Shown: in pieces, positions 45,034 through 53,796 of the stretch
How positions within the stretch are numbered: the stretch's first letter is position 1
Layout of the letters: every line of letters begins with the position of its first letter
Origin: Pseudoduganella violacea
Lineage (GTDB): Bacteria; Pseudomonadota; Gammaproteobacteria; Burkholderiales; Burkholderiaceae_D
Direction of reading: 5' to 3'
Assembly (NCBI RefSeq): GCF_014191875.1
Contig: NZ_JACHXD010000010.1
Coordinates: forward strand, 62,001-126,000
Length of the DNA stretch: 64,000 nucleotides
Translations under genes and position numbers: made by a program
The notes under the pieces: generated by a model
What the model was told of the DNA's origin: nothing
Database searches by the model: none
The model's input: the letters and a program-made list of their open reading frames with translations, nothing else

Positions 45034-46065
45034 ATGGTTTTCAGCTTGCGCAAACAACTGCTGTTTGGCTTCCTGGTGCTGCTGGTATTCAGCGGACATT
45101 ACGCCCTGCTCAATACCGCCACGCTGCTGAACGAATATGGGCGACAGATCGAAGAATGGCCGCTCTTATTCGATACCGTATTTTTCCTGCCCCTGCTGTA
45201 TTACCTGATTTTCCGTCCCGGCCTCAAAGACTTTCTATTCAAGACCATTGCGCTGTGCATCGGCGGCATTGGCTTCGACAGTTTCGCCATTCCCGACGAA
45301 AGCAAAATCCTTTGGCATGACCTGGAGAATGTGCGACCGTATCTGGCCGGGTTGATGGTGATCGCCGAATTCACCCTGGTCGGCTGGCTGGTTTATCAGA
45401 CCTGGAAACTGCTGCGCCTATCGGGTGATGTCGATAATATGCTGGAGCGGGAAGTCATTGGCCGCCTGGGCGACAGCCCCGTGAGCCGCATCATATTATT
45501 CGACGCCAAAATCTGGTTTTACGGACTGCTGCTCAGAACGAATAAGACGATTCAATACGAAGGCGAGCAGCATTTCGGCTATGCGCAAAATGGCGGTAAT
45601 GCCTCCAACCAGCTCGGTATTATTTTCCTGATGATGTTCGAAATCCCATTGGCCCATGCGCTACTGCATTTTCTCGCCGCGCCCGCCGTAGCCTGGCTGA
45701 TCAGCGCCCTTACCGCCTTCGGCCTGCTGTATCTACTGGCCGAATACCGCGCCACTTTGCGCCGCCCGGTGTCGCTGGGCCGCGACGCCCTGCTGCTGCG
45801 CTGCGGCCTGTTCGCCCCCGATGCGCGCATCCCCTACGCCATGCTGGCATCGGCCGCGCCGCTGCACGGGCCGGCGCCGCGCGAACGCGGCACGCGGCGT
45901 TTGCAGCAGATGGGCGAGCTGAATGTGGCGCTGCGGCTGCGTCCCGGCAGCGAATTGCCCGGCTTCCTCGGCGGCATGCAGCCGGTGCAGTGCATTTGCC
46001 TCGGCCTGGACCGGCCGCAAGATTTTCTGTCAGCCTTGCAGGCGCGGATTGCAGATGAAAAGTGA
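45034..46065 (+). CDS. Polytopic membrane protein, unrecognised
   Basis: A 343-residue protein I do not recognise. Hydrophobic segments at about residues 9-27, 43-60, 69-84, 104-121 and two between 195 and 240 suggest six membrane helices. The loop at about 125-195 and the last 100 residues are soluble; the latter is Arg/Pro-rich. Ggagga lies 4-9 bases before the ATG, so translation looks efficient. The first half is lower in GC than the second. It follows a terminator, so it has its own promoter and is followed 69 bases later by another unrecognised gene. Confidence 0.65.
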   Translation: MVFSLRKQLLFGFLVLLVFSGHYALLNTATLLNEYGRQIEEWPLLFDTVFFLPLLYYLIFRPGLKDFLFKTIALCIGGIGFDSFAIPDESKILWHDLENVRPYLAGLMVIAEFTLVGWLVYQTWKLLRLSGDVDNMLEREVIGRLGDSPVSRIILFDAKIWFYGLLLRTNKTIQYEGEQHFGYAQNGGNASNQLGIIFLMMFEIPLAHALLHFLAAPAVAWLISALTAFGLLYLLAEYRATLRRPVSLGRDALLLRCGLFAPDARIPYAMLASAAPLHGPAPRERGTRRLQQMGELNVALRLRPGSELPGFLGGMQPVQCICLGLDRPQDFLSALQARIADEK

Positions 46066-46134
46066 TTTTTGGTGAGTTTTTCTGGCAGTTGTACGGCGCA
46101 TACTTGCACCTACAGAATTGTTGCCCCACCTGTC

Positions 46135-46635
46135 ATGATCCTGATCGCTGAGAAACGCTCCCGCCACGACCAATTCGACGTGCTGCGCCTGGTCCGCAAC
46201 AACGGCAGCGCCACCGAAATCCGCATGCCGCGCCAAAGCAGCCTGCCGCGCGACCTGCTGCATTATGTGGTGGAATCGGCCCTGCCCCTGCACCACGGCT
46301 TCCTGAGCCGGGTCGCCCATGGCGCCGAGGCCGACGCCGCCCAGGACGCCGCCCACACGGCCGGCAACCAGCGCGCCGAAGAACAGCTGGTCCAGGCCGA
46401 ATCCATCGTTGACGGCCTGCACGCCCAGCTGCAAGCCGGCGCTTTCGACCTGCCCAGCTTCCTGAGCCTGACAGCCGCCGCCTGCGAAGCGCGCGGCAAG
46501 CGTCCCTTCGACCTCAGCCCGATCGACGTGCAAAACTCGCTATTCGAGCAAGCCCAGGCGCTAAACCAGCAATGGCAAGCCATCCCCTACTGCAGCGCCC
46601 TCTCCCTCGACTTCCGCCCCCGCCTCGCCGCCTGA
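46135..46635 (+). CDS. Small soluble protein, unrecognised
   Basis: A 166-residue protein with no signature I recognise. It begins MILIAEKRSRHDQFDVLRLV, and residues 40-60 form an amphipathic stretch containing HYVVE. Residues 75-110 are Ala/Gln/Glu-rich and helical. No signal peptide or membrane helix is seen. I use the ATG at 46135; the frame is open to 46069. It may be co-transcribed with the membrane protein upstream. Repeat locus D begins 20 bases after the stop. Confidence 0.55.
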   Translation: MILIAEKRSRHDQFDVLRLVRNNGSATEIRMPRQSSLPRDLLHYVVESALPLHHGFLSRVAHGAEADAAQDAAHTAGNQRAEEQLVQAESIVDGLHAQLQAGAFDLPSFLSLTAAACEARGKRPFDLSPIDVQNSLFEQAQALNQQWQAIPYCSALSLDFRPRLAA

Positions 46636-46655
46636 ACGCCACCACAGCCCAGTCC

Positions 46656-46825
46656 GTGTCCACCTTGGGGTCAGACCCCAATCGGACACGAACTCGTCCA
46701 TAGGCCAGTAGCAGAGTTTGTGTCCGTTTCGCTGCCATGCACCAAGGTGGATAAGAACGCGACGATACACGGGCCATTCCATAGCTCAGGCCGTGTCAGA
46801 TTGGGGTCTGACCCCAAGGTGGACA
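46656..46825. repeat. Inverted repeat pair, locus D
   Basis: The 26 bases at 46656-46681 (ggggtcagacccc inside) recur exactly as the reverse complement at 46800-46825, and the similarity extends about ten bases further inwards with a few changes. Each copy is itself partly palindromic. The 118-base spacer contains gtgtccg...accaaggtggata (about 46720-46752), which looks like a decayed third copy. The edge gtggacacgagctcgg matches locus E (62261-62276) at 15 of 16 bases, tying D and E to one family. Placed between a plus-strand gene end and the corA end. Confidence 0.85.
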
Positions 46826-46843
46826 CGAGCTCGGCTTTAGGGC

Positions 46844-47812
46844 TTACTTGAGCCAGCCGCGGTGGCGGAAGTAGAGGAAGGGGGCGATGGCGCTGAAGAC
46901 CATCAGGCCGAGGGCGAAGGGGTAGCCCATCGACCATTCGAGTTCGGGGAACCAGCCTTTGAAGTTCATGCCGTAGATCGAGGCGATCAGGGTCGGCGGC
47001 AGGAAGGCGACACTGGCCACCGAGAAGATCTTGATGATCTTGTTCTGGTTGATGTTGATGAAGCCGACCGTGGCGTCCATCAGGAAGTTGATCTTGTCGA
47101 ACAGGAAGGAGGTGTGGCCGTCCAGCGATTCGATGTCGCGCAGGATCTGGCGCGCTTCTTCAAACTGCTCGGAATTGAGCAGGCGGCCGCGCATCAGGAA
47201 GCTGACGGCGCGCCGCGTGTCCATCATATTGCGGCGGATGCGGCCGTTCAAGTCTTCTTCGTGGGCGATGGCGCTCAGGGCATCGGCCGCGTCCTGGTCG
47301 GTGAATTCCTCCTGCAGCACGCGGCCCGAGACCTCTTCCAGCTTCTGGTAGATGCCTTCCAGCGCGTCGGCCGAGTATTCAGCGTCGGTGGCGTACAGGT
47401 CGAGCAGCACGTCCATGTAGTCGGCAATCGAACCGGGACGCGAACGGGCGCGCATGCGCACCAGGCGGAACACCGGCAGGTCGTCGGTGTGCACGGAGAA
47501 CAGCATTTTCTTGGCCAGGATGAAGGCCACGGTGACCACGCGCGAGGGGCCGTCGTCTTCTTCCAGCAGGAAATCGGTGCGCAGGTGGAGGTCGCCGTTT
47601 TCGGCTTCGTAGTAGCGCGCCGAGGCTTCAATGTCTTTGACTTCGTCTTCGCCCGGCAGGATCACGCCGTAAATGGCTTTGACCCAGGCGCGTTCGTCTT
47701 CGGTCGGATCGGTCAGGTCGACCCACACCGGCGCCGCTTGCTCAAGGTCTTCGCGCGTCTCAATAGGCACCTGATTGAGCCGGCCATTTTGTAGAACGAA
47801 AACATTAATCAT
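46844..47812 (-). CDS. corA: Magnesium/cobalt transporter CorA
   Basis: A 322-residue CorA channel: a large cytoplasmic N-terminal domain, then two membrane helices at the C-terminus. The selectivity filter YGMNFKG lies between them and the acidic loop PELEW follows. The ATG at 47812 follows a gagag site; a GTG two codons earlier is less likely. It is the second GMN-type transporter in the window, after the ZntB-like one at 5.5 kb, and is closer to canonical CorA. It appears monocistronic. Confidence 0.95.
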   Translation of the reverse strand: MINVFVLQNGRLNQVPIETREDLEQAAPVWVDLTDPTEDERAWVKAIYGVILPGEDEVKDIEASARYYEAENGDLHLRTDFLLEEDDGPSRVVTVAFILAKKMLFSVHTDDLPVFRLVRMRARSRPGSIADYMDVLLDLYATDAEYSADALEGIYQKLEEVSGRVLQEEFTDQDAADALSAIAHEEDLNGRIRRNMMDTRRAVSFLMRGRLLNSEQFEEARQILRDIESLDGHTSFLFDKINFLMDATVGFININQNKIIKIFSVASVAFLPPTLIASIYGMNFKGWFPELEWSMGYPFALGLMVFSAIAPFLYFRHRGWLK

Positions 47813-47984
47813 AGGCACTCTCAGCCGACGGTGGGTTCAGGCGCTGCCGCGCGGAAAACGAAACAGCGCAAGTGTACTCGCAAAGCCCGGGGCGAGGCCA
47901 CCCCGGCGTGCTATTTTTTGCTGCCCTGGCCCGAACTTCGGCTATTTTCGGTCTATGCGGGCTGAGTGCGCACTCCGCCGCGCT

Positions 47985-48698
47985 TTAAGGCAGTTCGGCC
48001 GATCCCATGCGCTTGAGGATGGTGCCGGTGCGCCGCGCCAGATAGCTGGAATCGCGGTGGCCGTCGTAATAGCGCGGGTTGGGCAGCATCACGGCCAGTT
48101 TGGCGGCTTGGGCCGCGCCCAGCTTGGCGGCCGGGATGCCGTAGTAATGCTTGGCCGCCGCTTCGGCGCCGAAGATGCCTTTGCCGAATTCGACCACGTT
48201 CAGGTAGATCTCGAAGATGCGCTCCTTGTCCATCAGCGCTTCCAGCATATAGGTGATGATCAGCTCCTGGCCCTTGCGCAGATAGCTGCGCGAGCCGGAC
48301 AGGAAGAGATTCTTGGCCAGCTGCTGGGTGATGGTGGAACCGCCGCGCGCCACTTTCTTGCGCTTCTGGTTGGTCTCGTAGGCTTTTTGCAGGGCGTCCC
48401 AGTCCACGCCTTCATGTTCGGAGAAGTTGGCGTCTTCCGAGGCGATGATGGCGCGTTTCAGGTTTTTCGAGATGCGGTTGTACGGCACCCACTGCTGCTG
48501 GATATTCGCGTCGGGATTCTTTTCGCGCAGGGCCGACTGCTGCTCGCGCATGAAGGAGGTCATGCTCGGATTGTGGTCGACCCACCACCAGATCTGCACG
48601 AGAAAGTAAGCCTGCACCGCCAGGAACAAAACCACGGGAAGGATGAAGACCCACTTCACCCAGGCGAAGCGGCCAGCTTTGTTGCGCGTTTTTGTCAT
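47985..48698 (-). CDS. mtgA: Monofunctional peptidoglycan glycosyltransferase
   Basis: A 237-residue GT51 enzyme polymerising lipid II into glycan strands. An N-terminal anchor helix spans about residues 14-37. The catalytic motif [14 protein letters not shown] carries the first Glu, followed by [15 protein letters not shown] and the [15 protein letters not shown] block. All five GT51 motifs are recognisable. Its start overlaps the aroE stop by four bases, and it ends the long minus-strand run from mpl. Confidence 0.96.
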   Translation of the reverse strand: MTKTRNKAGRFAWVKWVFILPVVLFLAVQAYFLVQIWWWVDHNPSMTSFMREQQSALREKNPDANIQQQWVPYNRISKNLKRAIIASEDANFSEHEGVDWDALQKAYETNQKRKKVARGGSTITQQLAKNLFLSGSRSYLRKGQELIITYMLEALMDKERIFEIYLNVVEFGKGIFGAEAAAKHYYGIPAAKLGAAQAAKLAVMLPNPRYYDGHRDSSYLARRTGTILKRMGSAELP

Positions 48699-49513
48699 AG
48701 TTTTGTACGCAGTTGTTGCAGTAAATCCGTGGTGGCGGGACGCGCGCCGCGCCAGACTTCAAACGCTTCGGCGGCCTGTTCGACCAGCATGCCCAGGCCG
48801 TCGCGCGGGATGGCGCCATGGCTGGCGGCAAAGCGCAGGAAGACGGTGGGCTCCTTCCCGTACATCATGTCCAGCGCCAGCGCGCCGGGCTCGAAGGCCG
48901 ATGGCGGCAGCGGCGGCAGTTCGGCGCTCAGGCTGGCCGAGGTGGCGTTGATGACGATATCGTACTGGCCCTGGACGTCGGCAAAGCCGCAGGCCGAGAG
49001 CACGCCCTCGCCCGCCAGCGCGGCGAACTGCTGCACCAGGCCTTCGGCCGTGGCGACGGTGCGGTTGGCGATGGCCAGCGCCGCCGGACGGTGTTCCAGC
49101 AGCGGCAGCACGACGCCGCGCGCCGCGCCGCCCGCGCCCAGCAGCAGCACGCGCTTGCCGGCGATGGCCACGCCGGCGTTGCGCGCGATGTCGTTGACCA
49201 GGCCCGCGCCATCGGTGTTGTCGCCGATGATGCCCTGCTCGCTGAAGACCAGGGTGTTGACCGCGCCGGCCGCCTGGGCGCGCACGGTGAGGGCGTCGGC
49301 CAGGGCGTGCGCTTCGAGCTTGAAGGGTACGGTCACATTGGCGCCCTTGCCACCGGCGGCGATGAAGGCTTGCACGGCGGCGGCAAAGCCGTCCAGCGGG
49401 GCCAGGCACTTTTCATAGCTCAGTTGCTGGCCGGTCTGGGCGGCGAAGGCGGCGTGGATGTCAGGCGATTTGCTGTGGGCGATGGGATTGCCAAAGACGC
49501 AGTAGCGGTCCAA
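48695..49513 (-). CDS. aroE: Shikimate dehydrogenase
   Basis: A 272-residue NADP-dependent enzyme reducing 3-dehydroshikimate. The substrate motif is [10 protein letters not shown], followed by NVTVPFK with its catalytic Lys, the GAGGAARG dinucleotide loop and the NRT NADP motif. No ATG fits. TTG 49513 is preferred because ggag lies 7-10 bases upstream and the length then equals E. coli AroE; TTG 49543 is an alternative. Another shikimate gene, aroQ, is at 56531 on the other strand. Confidence 0.93.
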   Translation of the reverse strand: MDRYCVFGNPIAHSKSPDIHAAFAAQTGQQLSYEKCLAPLDGFAAAVQAFIAAGGKGANVTVPFKLEAHALADALTVRAQAAGAVNTLVFSEQGIIGDNTDGAGLVNDIARNAGVAIAGKRVLLLGAGGAARGVVLPLLEHRPAALAIANRTVATAEGLVQQFAALAGEGVLSACGFADVQGQYDIVINATSASLSAELPPLPPSAFEPGALALDMMYGKEPTVFLRFAASHGAIPRDGLGMLVEQAAEAFEVWRGARPATTDLLQQLRTKL

Positions 49514-49539
49514 ATCAGGCTCCGATGGGTAGAGTGGAT

Positions 49540-50421
49540 TCAATTGACGCCGCCCAGATTCGCTTCCAGCTTTTCCTCGCGCGTGAATTTGAAGCGGGTG
49601 ATGATGATCCACAGATCATCCTTATCCTTGGACAGCATTTTGGGCGGGAATTTGCCAAAGGGCGCGGCGCGGCGCACGATGGCCAGCGCCGCTTCGTCCA
49701 GCGCCGGGTTGCCCGAGCTTTGCTCGACGCGGGCGCCGCCTTCCTTCATATAGATGGTGCCGTCCTGAAAGATGGGGATGTTCACCACCAGCTCCCCATA
49801 CAGCTTACGACCATTCTTTTGCGGGAAGTTCAGCGTACCGATGGTTTCCACGCGCTGCTGGAATTCCTTGTAATACTGGGCATAGCCCACTTCCTGGGTG
49901 CTGGGCGTGATGCGCGTCTTGCGCGGACGCTTGTTCTGGTCGTCGATGGTCTGGGTGATTTCGGCCGCCATGCGCGCCAGCGCCTTGCTGCTGTCGATCA
50001 GGTCGGCGCCGCTGGGCAGCGGCTCGGGCTTGTTCTTTTCCGTGACGGGCGGCGCGGCGACAGGGCTGTCCTTCACCTGGGTCAGGAGTTTTTTCTGCAG
50101 TTCTTCCAGCTCGGCGATGCGGCGCTTGGTGGCCTTGATGCTGTCGCCCGATTCCATCTTGCGCATATCGGGCAGGGGCGACTTGGCGCGTCCGGCTGCG
50201 GCATTGCCGCCGCCGTCCAGATTGGCCTGGGCCAGGGCTTCGGCCTTGAGCGGTTTCTTATCGTGCTTGGCGTTGACGAGGATGACTTCCAGGCCCGGAT
50301 CGGTGGGTTCGATCTTGAAGTCCTTCGGCGCGACAAAGTGCACCGTCAGCATGGCCGCGTGGGCCGCCAGCGAAATACCGATGGCGATGCAGAGGAACAG
50401 ATTGTCTCTTAAATACTTCAC
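49540..50421 (-). CDS. TonB-like energy transducer
   Basis: A 293-residue protein beginning at GTG 50421 (no ATG is available). One membrane helix (about residues 8-26) is followed by a charged periplasmic spacer with a coiled-coil part ([15 protein letters not shown]). The C-terminal 85 residues have the TonB pattern ([17 protein letters not shown], then [18 protein letters not shown]). No exbBD is nearby, and the spacer lacks the usual Pro-Lys repeats, so it may be a TonB-C or TolA-like structural protein rather than an iron-uptake TonB. Confidence 0.82.
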   Translation of the reverse strand: MKYLRDNLFLCIAIGISLAAHAAMLTVHFVAPKDFKIEPTDPGLEVILVNAKHDKKPLKAEALAQANLDGGGNAAAGRAKSPLPDMRKMESGDSIKATKRRIAELEELQKKLLTQVKDSPVAAPPVTEKNKPEPLPSGADLIDSSKALARMAAEITQTIDDQNKRPRKTRITPSTQEVGYAQYYKEFQQRVETIGTLNFPQKNGRKLYGELVVNIPIFQDGTIYMKEGGARVEQSSGNPALDEAALAIVRRAAPFGKFPPKMLSKDKDDLWIIITRFKFTREEKLEANLGGVN

Positions 50422-50512
50422 GCGGGGCTGGGCCAGAGCAAACAGAATGCTGCATTCTACGACAAAGCCGGCGGGCCTCAAGAAAAATCGAGACCCGCCG
50501 CGCGGCCAGGCG

Positions 50513-52585
50513 CTACTGGCCGGAAGGCTCGGCGGCGCCGTCCTGGCCGGCCGCTGCGGTGACTGCAACTTCGGCTTGGACCGGGTCGGCCGCTTCCGCC
50601 ACCGTCTCTTCCACCTGGGCCGGATCGTTCGCCTCGTCCACCAGATCGTCTTCCTCGAAGCCCACGTCCTCGCTGGCCGTTTGCGTGACCGGCACTTCGC
50701 CCAGGCGGGTTTCGATGCCCAGGTCCACCTCGTCCCAGCGCAGCACGTCGAGCTTGACCTGGATGCCGCGCGCCAGCGAAGGCATGCCCGGCAGGCGGAT
50801 GACGAGCGGAATCTCGACCAGGCGCAGCACCTCGTCCTTGAGCACGACGGCGTCGACTTCCTTGGCATCCTCCTGGCCCAACCAGCGCAGGCACCAGTAG
50901 CGTTCCATATTCGACTGGAAATCGGCGTAGGCGGCGTAGGCGGCGTCGAAGGCGGAGACGATGGCGAACAGGTTGGCGTCCTTGTGCTTGAACGGCGCCA
51001 CCAGCGGCGCGGTCACGCCATGCTCGGCGCAGGCCAGGATCTGCCACTGGTTGACCAGGTCGGTGTAGCGGCGCAGCGGCGAGGTGGACCAGGCGTACTG
51101 GTCGACGCCCAAGCCCTGGTGCGGCGCGGCATGGGTCAGCATGCGCACCTGCATCTTGGCGGCCCAGCCGCCCACGCCCTGGCCCTGGCTGCGATAGATG
51201 CCCGGCACGCCATGGTCGTGCATCATCTTGCCCCAGGTGCTGTTGGCGAAGATCATCAGTTCGGCCACGATCTTGTCCAGCGGCGCGCCGCGCTTGCGGC
51301 GGCTGATGGTGACGACATCGTCTTCCACATAGAAGTTGAAGTCGACACGGTTATTCTGCTCGGGTTTCAGGCCGAAGGCTTCGCGCTTGACCATGCGGCC
51401 CTGCTCCAATTGCTGGGCCCAGGCCCACAGCAGGGTCAGCTCGGCCTTGCGCGGATATTCGCCGCTGCCATCGGCCAGGCTTGCTTCATTGACCACGTCG
51501 TCCAGGTCGTTGTGGCGCAGGTTGTTGGCGATCGGCACCAGCTCGGCGCGCGTCTCGGTGGCGATCACGCTCCAGTCGGCCGGATCGAGCGTGGCGTACA
51601 GCGACAGCGCCGGGCAGGTCTTGCCCTCGGCCAGGGTGAAGGCGTCGACGATGCTGTCGGGCAGCATGGTGATTTTGTCGCCCGGCATGTAGACTGTGGA
51701 CATGCGGCCGCGCGCGATCTTGTCGATGGCGTCGTCGGGACGGATGCCCAGGCCCGGCGCGGCGATGTGGATGCCGACGCGCACCTTGCCGCCGTCCAGA
51801 TGCACGACCGAGAAGGCGTCGTCGATCTCGGTGGTGGTCACGTCGTCGATGGAGAAGGCTTCGACGGCGGCCAGGGGCAGCGTGGCGGGCGCCTGCGGCA
51901 CGGCCAGCTCGGGGAAGCCGTGGCCTTTGGGGAAGTTCTCGAACAGGAACTTCGCCATATGCAGGTCTTTGGGCGAGGCGATGCCGCCGGCGGCCAGCAT
52001 CAGGCGCGGCGGCGTGGTGTGCAGCTCGTCGCAAGCCGCTTCCAGCGCCTTGTATTCGATGGTGTTCTTGTCCGGCTTGAACAGCAGTTGCTGCACGATG
52101 TTCTGCATCGCGGCCGGCAGCCGGTTCTGCTTGAGTTCATCGACATACTGCTGCTGGATGATGGCTTGCTGCTTTTTCTTTTCGATGCCGGCCAGCGCCG
52201 CTTTCAGCGACTGCTCGGGCGCCGCCTTGTAGCGGCCGCGGCCCTTCTTATAGAAATAGATGGGCGAGGAATGCAGGCTCAGGATCAGGCCGGCCGCTTC
52301 GTGGGCCAGCGGCGCGTGGCCGAAATATTCGGCGCCCAGCTCGGCGAAGCCGAACTCTTCTTCGCCCGCCACTTCCCACAGGAAGTCGAGGTCGACGTCG
52401 GCGGCCACCGCCTTGGCCTGCTCCAGCAGCTCGGCCGGAGCCGGTTTTTCGAACTGCAGCAGCACGTCCTTGGTCTTCACCTTGTTGCGCTTGCCGCTGG
52501 CCATTTCCACCTGATAGGACTCGCCAGCCTGGGACAAGACGGTGCCGACTTTGAAATCGCCGGATTCTTCAAAAAATACGTTCAT
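50513..52585 (-). CDS. RNB-domain exoribonuclease (RNase II family)
   Basis: A 690-residue protein with the RNase II/R catalytic domain at about residues 240-560. The metal-binding stretch TTTEIDDAFSV and the family block ARGRMSTVYMPGDKITMLP are present, as is RRYTDLVNQWQ. It has a short N-terminal domain, no clear cold-shock pair and no typical S1 at the end; the C-terminus is acidic. It is a divergent, shorter relative of RNase R that is typical of betaproteobacteria beside aroE and mpl, presumably degrading RNA 3' to 5'. Confidence 0.88.
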   Translation of the reverse strand: MNVFFEESGDFKVGTVLSQAGESYQVEMASGKRNKVKTKDVLLQFEKPAPAELLEQAKAVAADVDLDFLWEVAGEEEFGFAELGAEYFGHAPLAHEAAGLILSLHSSPIYFYKKGRGRYKAAPEQSLKAALAGIEKKKQQAIIQQQYVDELKQNRLPAAMQNIVQQLLFKPDKNTIEYKALEAACDELHTTPPRLMLAAGGIASPKDLHMAKFLFENFPKGHGFPELAVPQAPATLPLAAVEAFSIDDVTTTEIDDAFSVVHLDGGKVRVGIHIAAPGLGIRPDDAIDKIARGRMSTVYMPGDKITMLPDSIVDAFTLAEGKTCPALSLYATLDPADWSVIATETRAELVPIANNLRHNDLDDVVNEASLADGSGEYPRKAELTLLWAWAQQLEQGRMVKREAFGLKPEQNNRVDFNFYVEDDVVTISRRKRGAPLDKIVAELMIFANSTWGKMMHDHGVPGIYRSQGQGVGGWAAKMQVRMLTHAAPHQGLGVDQYAWSTSPLRRYTDLVNQWQILACAEHGVTAPLVAPFKHKDANLFAIVSAFDAAYAAYADFQSNMERYWCLRWLGQEDAKEVDAVVLKDEVLRLVEIPLVIRLPGMPSLARGIQVKLDVLRWDEVDLGIETRLGEVPVTQTASEDVGFEEDDLVDEANDPAQVEETVAEAADPVQAEVAVTAAAGQDGAAEPSGQ

Positions 52586-52588
52586 TAT

Positions 52589-53206
52589 TTATTCGTCATT
52601 CTTAATAAGGTGGCCAGCTTGCGCCAAGGCCAGCACCGAGGGAAAGAACACTTCGGTGACCAGCAATAATCCATGGCGGCGCCGGTACAGGCGGCGCCGC
52701 GCGAACAGGACGGCCTGTTCGCTCAAATCATCCTGTGTGGCGCCGGCCCCGGCCCCGGCCCAGGCGCGGCGCGCGCGCTGCGCCAGCGGATGGCTGGGCT
52801 GCAGGCGCGCGAACTGCAAATCGCTGCGCGCAACCAGGGGATCGGAAAACAGCACCGTCGTCCCCAGCGGCCGTTCGCCCAGGGCGCCGAACAGCGGCCA
52901 GTCGGCCGCCGTGGCCGACACTGGCACCACGGAGTGGCCGAACACCACAGGCGTATTATCACACCGCAGCAAGACTTCGCGTTCCTGCACGCGGCCGGGG
53001 CGCGCCAGGCCGAGCGCCGCCGCCTCGTCGGCCAGGCAGGTGGCCGGATACTGGTGCAGGCGCTGCAGGCGGAAGGCCGCGCTGTGCGCGCTCAGTTTGA
53101 CGGTCAGCGAGCCGGTGTCGGTCAGCCAGTGGCGCAGCGCGGGAGGCGCGCCGACGGCGTTCGCATGGTTGTGCCAGCGGGCCAGGCGTAAGGACGGCCC
53201 CCTCAC
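52589..53206 (-). CDS. ubiC: Chorismate lyase
   Basis: A 205-residue enzyme that turns chorismate into 4-hydroxybenzoate and pyruvate, the first step of ubiquinone ring synthesis. The family motifs WLTDTGSLT, EREVLLRCD, GHSVVP and LGTTVLFSDP appear in order, and ARRRLY replaces the usual late ARRS. It is longer than E. coli UbiC (165). The start is GTG 53206, overlapping the esterase stop (GTGA). It draws on the same chorismate pool that aroE and aroQ feed. Confidence 0.88.
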   Translation of the reverse strand: MRGPSLRLARWHNHANAVGAPPALRHWLTDTGSLTVKLSAHSAAFRLQRLHQYPATCLADEAAALGLARPGRVQEREVLLRCDNTPVVFGHSVVPVSATAADWPLFGALGERPLGTTVLFSDPLVARSDLQFARLQPSHPLAQRARRAWAGAGAGATQDDLSEQAVLFARRRLYRRRHGLLLVTEVFFPSVLALAQAGHLIKNDE

Positions 53207-53796
53207 TGGGCACCGCCGGCCGGGTGGGCGTCGATGCCGCAGAACGCCAACACGTCCGTCAGGTATGCCGCATATTCCGTGATGCTGTGATCGCTGCCCT
53301 GGATGATGTGCTGGCGCGCGCCCGCGTAGTGGGCCACCATATCGCGGTAATCCAGCACCTCGTCGCGGGTGGCGCCGATCAGGAAGTAGCGCTCGGGCCG
53401 GCTGATGCGCGGCACGGCCAGCGCGCGCAGCTCCTCGATATATTCGCGCTTGAATTCAAACGGCTTGTCCGAATGGTATTCGGTGCTCACGCCGACATAT
53501 TTTTCCAGGTCTTTGAGCGGGGCGGTGGCCGGGTTCAGCAGCACCGCGCGGCAGCCGAGCTGCTCGGCCATCCAGGTCGCGTAATAGCCGCCCAGCGAGG
53601 AACCGACGATGGCCAGTTCCTGCGCCGGTACGTCGCGCACCAGTCCGAAGGCCAGTTCCAGCGCCAGCTTGGGCGAGGCCGGCAGCTGGGGCGCGCGGAA
53701 CTCGGCGCTGCGGCCCAGCTGCGCCATGCGCTCGCCCGTCAGCCGCGCCTTCATCGACAGCGGCGAGGAGCGGAAGCCATGCAGGTAAAGAATCAT
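53203..53796 (-). CDS. YqiA/UPF0227-type alpha/beta-hydrolase esterase
   Basis: A 197-residue hydrolase opening MILYLHGFRSSPLS. The nucleophile elbow is GSSLGGYYA and the likely catalytic His is in GSDHSITEY. It resembles YqiA, which hydrolyses short acyl esters; the physiological substrate is unknown. It overlaps mpl by four bases at its start and ubiC by four at its end, so it is firmly part of the run. The long upstream open frame is only mpl read in another frame. Confidence 0.88.
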   Translation of the reverse strand: MILYLHGFRSSPLSMKARLTGERMAQLGRSAEFRAPQLPASPKLALELAFGLVRDVPAQELAIVGSSLGGYYATWMAEQLGCRAVLLNPATAPLKDLEKYVGVSTEYHSDKPFEFKREYIEELRALAVPRISRPERYFLIGATRDEVLDYRDMVAHYAGARQHIIQGSDHSITEYAAYLTDVLAFCGIDAHPAGGAQ

